The notes under the pieces are model-generated. The model saw nothing but the letters and a program-made list of their open reading frames with translations, did not search any database and was not told where the DNA came from. A stretch of DNA of 64,000 nt from Colwellia sp. (GTDB taxonomy: Bacteria; Pseudomonadota; Gammaproteobacteria; Enterobacterales; Alteromonadaceae). Numbering within the stretch: position 1 is the first letter of the stretch; each line of letters begins with the position of its first letter. Both the position numbers and the translations under genes were made by a program. This document shows positions 60,169-64,000 of this stretch, piece by piece. The stretch covers positions 197,732-261,731 of the forward strand of contig JAHDIK010000004.1 in NCBI GenBank assembly GCA_020630795.1, given 5' to 3'.

Positions 60169-60993
60169 TTATTTTTTCGCTAAGTACTTCATTGGGTTAA
60201 CAGATTTACCCCGAAAGCGAACTTCAAAGTGAAGCATAACTCTCTCAGCGTCTGTACTTCCCATCTTCGCGATAACATCTCCAGCTTTTACGGTTTGCTG
60301 TTCTTTGACCAAGATACGATCATTATGAGCATATGCGCTAAGATAATCTTCGTTATGTTTAACAATAATTAACTTGCCATACCCTGATAATGCATCGCCA
60401 GCGTATACCACTTTACCGTCAGCTGCTGATATAACGGGTTGCCCACGTTTACCTGCGATGTTTATGCCTTTACGAGCTGGTTGACCTGAAGAAAAATTCG
60501 ATATTACCTTGCCTTTTGTAGGCCATAACCAACGTCGAACCTTTTGACCAACTTCAGATTTTTTCTCAACTACATTAACACCATACGCCTGCTTTTTATT
60601 GTGTGCAACAGGTTTTTTTACTACTTTTTGATCTCTATTTTGAATGTTTTCACTGCGGGTCTTATTTTTACTAGGCTCCACCACTTTTTTGACTAAAATA
60701 AGTTTTTGACCTGGAAAAATTTTATAAGGCGATTTTATACGATTTAGCTTAGCTATCGACCTTACATCGATTCCTGAACGCCAACCTATCGAGTATAAAG
60801 TTTCACCTTTTCCGACTATATATTCAGTTGCTTTAATACTATTTTTGATTCGTTTACTTAGTGGAATGCTTCCTTTTACTTCTACCACGGGTGCAGGAGC
60901 ATGCCTAGACGAACAACTAGCAAGTACAAACATTAAAACAATATTGCATATTAAAAATACGTATCTATTTGAAGTATGTAATGTATTTTTCAT
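60169..60993 (-). CDS. nlpD: NlpD, LysM/LytM murein hydrolase activator lipoprotein
   Basis: A 274-residue outer-membrane lipoprotein with a lipobox (LASC). A LysM peptidoglycan-binding domain (about 55-100, YIVGKGETLYSIGWRSGIDV) is followed by a basic linker and a C-terminal LytM/M23 domain (about 160-270). The zinc ligands of active M23 enzymes are lost: the first motif reads KGINIA in place of HxGxD. This matches E. coli NlpD, which activates amidase AmiC at division. The frame also offers a TTG one codon upstream; the ATG at 60993 is preferred. It lies 24 bp after yqaA. Confidence 0.93.
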   Translation of the reverse strand: MKNTLHTSNRYVFLICNIVLMFVLASCSSRHAPAPVVEVKGSIPLSKRIKNSIKATEYIVGKGETLYSIGWRSGIDVRSIAKLNRIKSPYKIFPGQKLILVKKVVEPSKNKTRSENIQNRDQKVVKKPVAHNKKQAYGVNVVEKKSEVGQKVRRWLWPTKGKVISNFSSGQPARKGINIAGKRGQPVISAADGKVVYAGDALSGYGKLIIVKHNEDYLSAYAHNDRILVKEQQTVKAGDVIAKMGSTDAERVMLHFEVRFRGKSVNPMKYLAKK

Positions 60994-61017
60994 CAAAAAA
61001 TTTTATATAAAGCTCAA

Positions 61018-61602
61018 TTAACGAATAAAAAAGTAAACAATTGCAATTAACGCGACCAACGCCCAACCAAGTTTATCAACCCATAGTCTTAGCTTCTCTT
61101 CCATAGCTGCTCCACCCCACTGAATAAGCCCAGCAACAAGAAAGAATCGCATACCTCGCCCAATTGCTGACGCGAGTAAAAACGGTATAAATGCCATGTG
61201 CAATAAGCCAGCACTAACTGTAAACAACTTGTACGGAACTGGCGAAAATCCGGCAATAAATACAACCCAAATTCCCCACTCTTTAAACCAGTCCATCACA
61301 CGGTCAAAACGATGTTGATAACCTAATTCTGTAATAATAGGCTGAATCCATGGTTCAAACATTAAATAACCTAAAACATAGCCAAGTATTCCTCCAAGAA
61401 CCGAAGCGACAGTCGTTATCGTTGCGAGTTTCCATGCTTTTTCTGGTTTAGCTAACACCATAGGCGCCAGCATAACGTCTGGCGGAATAGGGAAAATAAC
61501 AGATTCAGTAAAAGACAATAACGCTAAAATACGTGGTGCAAACTTATGCTTAGCCCAACGTAACGTCCATTCATATAAGGCAGAAAAAATCTTTATTTTC
61601 AC
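61018..61602 (-). CDS. yqaA: YqaA family membrane protein (SNARE-associated/DedA-like)
   Basis: A 194-residue inner-membrane protein with about four or five hydrophobic segments and the DedA-type motif [19 protein letters not shown] near residue 28. The later segment [19 protein letters not shown] carries the conserved Arg/Gly-Pro region of the family. DedA-like proteins are thought to move lipids or support the proton motive force. It overlaps pcm by 4 bp. Its place between pcm and nlpD is common in marine Gammaproteobacteria but absent from E. coli. Confidence 0.85.
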   Translation of the reverse strand: MKIKIFSALYEWTLRWAKHKFAPRILALLSFTESVIFPIPPDVMLAPMVLAKPEKAWKLATITTVASVLGGILGYVLGYLMFEPWIQPIITELGYQHRFDRVMDWFKEWGIWVVFIAGFSPVPYKLFTVSAGLLHMAFIPFLLASAIGRGMRFFLVAGLIQWGGAAMEEKLRLWVDKLGWALVALIAIVYFFIR

Positions 61603-62261
61603 GTAACAGCTCCCGGTACTAAAGGCACAAACCTAACGGCTTCTATTTGCTGTTCGTTGAAGTTGTCGCCGTCTCTGGTAATAATTTTAAGAATTTGCGT
61701 TTGTTCGCCAACAGGTATTATCAACCGGCCGCCATCTTCTAACTGATCAAGTAACGCTTGAGGAACCATATTGGGTGCAGCGGTTACAATAATAGCTTTA
61801 AACGGGGCCTTACTATTCCAACCTTTCCAACCATCACCGTGTTTCATTGACACATTATGAAGATCCATCGCTTGCAAGCGTCGTTTAGCTTGCCACTGAA
61901 GCGCTTTTATACGTTCAACCGAATACACTTGGTTTGTCAATTGCGCCAATATCGATGTTTGGTAGCCAGACCCTGTACCAATCTCTAATATGCTGTCAGG
62001 AACACCGTTCGCTAATAACAGCTCCGACATTTTCGCAACGATATAAGGCTGTGAAATGGTTTGCCCTTGCCCAATAGGCAAGGCCGTATTGTCGTATGCT
62101 TTATGGGCAAGTATTTCAGGTACAAAGATATGTCGAGGTGTTCTCGCAATAGCTTGTAATACGTCCTGATTAACAATGCCTTCGGCATGTAGTTTTTGTG
62201 CCAGTATTTCTCCACTTCGGCTAGATTTACCGCCGATACGACTTCCTACTCTGACATTCAT
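61599..62261 (-). CDS. pcm: Protein-L-isoaspartate O-methyltransferase
   Basis: A 220-residue cytosolic repair enzyme (E. coli 208) that methylates isoaspartyl residues in aged proteins using SAM. It contains [23 protein letters not shown], the SAM-binding [15 protein letters not shown]-type motif (here [19 protein letters not shown]) and [15 protein letters not shown]. It lies in surE-pcm-yqaA-nlpD-rpoS, a stress-survival set, overlapping yqaA by 4 bp. Confidence 0.96.
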   Translation of the reverse strand: MNVRVGSRIGGKSSRSGEILAQKLHAEGIVNQDVLQAIARTPRHIFVPEILAHKAYDNTALPIGQGQTISQPYIVAKMSELLLANGVPDSILEIGTGSGYQTSILAQLTNQVYSVERIKALQWQAKRRLQAMDLHNVSMKHGDGWKGWNSKAPFKAIIVTAAPNMVPQALLDQLEDGGRLIIPVGEQTQILKIITRDGDNFNEQQIEAVRFVPLVPGAVT

Positions 62262-62298
62262 AATTAACTCGTTTTTATATTTTTATTTACTTAATGAA

Positions 62299-63045
62299 TT
62301 AGAACGACAGTTCGTTCATCCATTCTGTCATTTTTTCTATACTTTTATATGCGGTCATATCGACTGTTAATGGAGTAATCGAGGCATAACCGTTTGCGAT
62401 TGCATGAAAATCTGTGCCCTCACCCGCGTCTTGCTCTGGTCCCAACAAACCATACCAATAAATGTCTCGTCCCCACGGATCTTGCTGCTTTTTCATCGCT
62501 TCAGCTTGATGACGACTCCCCAAACGCGTAGCTTTAATACCTTTCAGTTCAGCAATAGGTATATCAGGTACATTTACATTCAGTATTTGATCGTGTGGTA
62601 GCGGGTGGTCAGATAGTCGTTGAATCAATTTTACAACAACCATAGCTGCTGTTTCAAAATACTTATTCCCTGCTAATGAAACAGCAATAGCGGGTAACCC
62701 CATATGTCGACCTTCTGCAGCTGCAGCGACAGTACCTGAATATAACGTATCGTCACCTAAATTAGGTCCATGGTTAATGCCTGCAACAACTAAATCAGGT
62801 TGTTCATCCATTAATTGACTAATCCCAACATGCACCGAGTCAGTTGGTGTACCATTTACAGCAATAAAACCATTATCGAGTTTTTCAGCTCTAAGGGGAT
62901 TCATTAACGTTAACGAGTTACTCGCGCCACTACAGTTTCTGTCGGGTGCAACAAGAGTTACATCATATGCTTTAGCTAAATGCTCATGTAAAACTTTAAT
63001 TCCTTGAGCATGCACACCATCATCATTACTTACTAAAATTTTCAT
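62299..63045 (-). CDS. surE: 5'/3'-nucleotidase SurE
   Basis: A 248-residue metal-dependent phosphatase of nucleoside monophosphates (E. coli 253). The N-terminal metal-binding motif is [12 protein letters not shown]. Next come [27 protein letters not shown] and [20 protein letters not shown], the full SurE set. It starts 3 bp after the truD stop and precedes pcm by 37 bp. Its role is in stationary-phase survival together with Pcm. Confidence 0.97.
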   Translation of the reverse strand: MKILVSNDDGVHAQGIKVLHEHLAKAYDVTLVAPDRNCSGASNSLTLMNPLRAEKLDNGFIAVNGTPTDSVHVGISQLMDEQPDLVVAGINHGPNLGDDTLYSGTVAAAAEGRHMGLPAIAVSLAGNKYFETAAMVVVKLIQRLSDHPLPHDQILNVNVPDIPIAELKGIKATRLGSRHQAEAMKKQQDPWGRDIYWYGLLGPEQDAGEGTDFHAIANGYASITPLTVDMTAYKSIEKMTEWMNELSF

Positions 63046-63048
63046 GGA

Positions 63049-64000
63049 TTACTTCCGTTCTGAGGCAGGTTGATTGCCTTTTCGTTCAGTTAGATCAGTA
63101 TATGATAGTAGCTCTCGCATTACTGTAGTTGCATAAGAACCTGCAGGTAATGAAAACGTAACCGTTACTGTGTCAGTATTAACAATTAAATGCGGGTCAG
63201 CTACACATAAACGTATACGTCGACGCTCTTGCTTTAGGCCAAATTTTGATAATCCTTTGCAAAATTCCGAATACCCTTGCCCTACATTTGACTCTAATTG
63301 ATTAACGTCTTCTTTTGACATTAAATCACCAGCTCCCCACATAGGTGCGGTAATATCGATATCTTTTTCTTGTAATCGCTGCTCTATAGTTTCATCAAGT
63401 TGATCAACAACAAAAACAGATTGCGTGCCAGATAACATCATTACATCGCCACTGTGCGCTTTATCAAAACAATTTTTAGCAATACGCTCATTAATTATTT
63501 GATTAAAAATAAGTGAGCGAGCGGCTGATAAATAAATACCACGCTTTTTCTTGTCTTTAACTTTTGTTCCATTAAACAGCTCAAGCGCTTTAGCAATATT
63601 TCCACCGTCAATACCAAAGCGTTGCTCTCCAAAATAATTAGGCACACCATGCGATGTTATTGCATGCCAACGACGAGCTAACTCATCTATATTTTTAACA
63701 TTTCGTAAAGTTAGCTCGAAAGTATTACCCGTTAATGCGCCTATTTTTAGTTTTTTGTTATGGCGTTTACTTGAGAGTATTTCAACACCTTCAATATTTA
63801 GATCACTCAAGTCGTATACTTTTTTACCTGGCAGGTGTACACCAAACCATTGTTCTGTTACTGCAAACCTATCTTTGAGTCCAGCATATGAAACAAGATT
63901 TTCTTTAACACCAAAATATTTAGCTAACTGCCTAGCGACAAATGCAGTATTTTCACCTGTTTTTCTCACATGAATAAGCAAATGTTCACCTTCGCCACAG
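63049..64000 (-). CDS. truD: tRNA pseudouridine synthase D, N-terminus cut by the window edge
   Basis: The C-terminal 317 residues of a pseudouridine synthase that modifies U13 in tRNA-Glu. The frame stays open to the last base: the codons before the TTG at 63979-63981 read GEGEH, matching E. coli GEGEHILVR, so the gene enters from beyond 64000. The catalytic Asp is in SYAGLKDRFAVTEQW. Other blocks are GVPNYFGEQRFG and the C-terminal PAGSYATTVMRELL. About 35-40 residues are missing. It begins the truD-surE-pcm unit visible here. Confidence 0.96.
   Translation of the reverse strand, partial: CGEGEHLLIHVRKTGENTAFVARQLAKYFGVKENLVSYAGLKDRFAVTEQWFGVHLPGKKVYDLSDLNIEGVEILSSKRHNKKLKIGALTGNTFELTLRNVKNIDELARRWHAITSHGVPNYFGEQRFGIDGGNIAKALELFNGTKVKDKKKRGIYLSAARSLIFNQIINERIAKNCFDKAHSGDVMMLSGTQSVFVVDQLDETIEQRLQEKDIDITAPMWGAGDLMSKEDVNQLESNVGQGYSEFCKGLSKFGLKQERRRIRLCVADPHLIVNTDTVTVTFSLPAGSYATTVMRELLSYTDLTERKGNQPASERK

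Noticed and set aside
60169-60500. NlpD as an active M23 peptidase
   Set aside because: The first zinc motif HxGxD reads KGINIA, so the LytM domain is degenerate as in E. coli NlpD.

Overview
The window is chromosomal DNA from a marine gammaproteobacterium. It most resembles the order Alteromonadales, plausibly a Colwellia- or Thalassotalea-like member; this is inferred from protein style, AT-rich composition by eye and gene order, with no database search. Two blocks match the Escherichia coli backbone: holD-rimI ... prfC ... yjjV, ytjB/serB, radA; and truD-surE-pcm-yqaA-nlpD-rpoS facing mutS next to recA. Between these blocks are accessory genes typical of polymer-degrading, facultatively respiring marine heterotrophs.

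Region by region. Bases 1-12.6 kb: a gene tail cut by the window edge, a dienelactone-hydrolase-like enzyme, then a minus-strand outer-membrane uptake region with two TonB-dependent receptors, a large internally duplicated beta-helix lipoprotein and a TPR-sulfotransferase, followed by an HD-GYP protein. 12.6-18.2 kb: the queA-tgt-yajC-secD-secF operon (queuosine tRNA modification and the Sec accessory complex). 18.4-21.3 kb: aceK without aceBA, tRNA-Trp, and holD-rimI. 21.4-34.2 kb: an accessory block between rimI and prfC. It holds a secreted GH2 glycosidase, an XdhC protein, an E. coli-type periplasmic nitrate reductase operon (napF-orf44-napD-napA-napG-napH-napB-napC) behind an FNR-type site, and a BlaI/M56-type regulatory operon with a lipoprotein behind two TACAnnTGTA operators.

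34.4-46.5 kb: prfC, argS, an HDOD protein with a pseudo-receiver, a DUF6445 oxygenase-like protein, a TatD nuclease, ytjB/serB, a large PilZ-type protein and radA. 46.5-54.9 kb: a hybrid histidine kinase translationally coupled to a di-heme cytochrome c peroxidase, then metA-metH behind four tandem Met boxes. 55-64 kb: recA with an SOS box that fills its promoter spacer, mutS, and rpoS-nlpD-yqaA-pcm-surE-truD, the last running off the window.

No insertion sequence, integrase, CRISPR array or rRNA was seen. The strongest candidates for less-described biology are the BlaI/M56-TonB/lipoprotein circuit, the 44-residue membrane peptide inside the nap operon, the 28-bp perfect palindrome upstream of the duplicated lipoprotein gene, and the peroxidase/histidine-kinase pair. 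Several gene starts were moved from the longest possible reading frame on promoter, terminator or ribosome-site evidence (tgt, rimI, metA, the peroxidase gene and nlpD).
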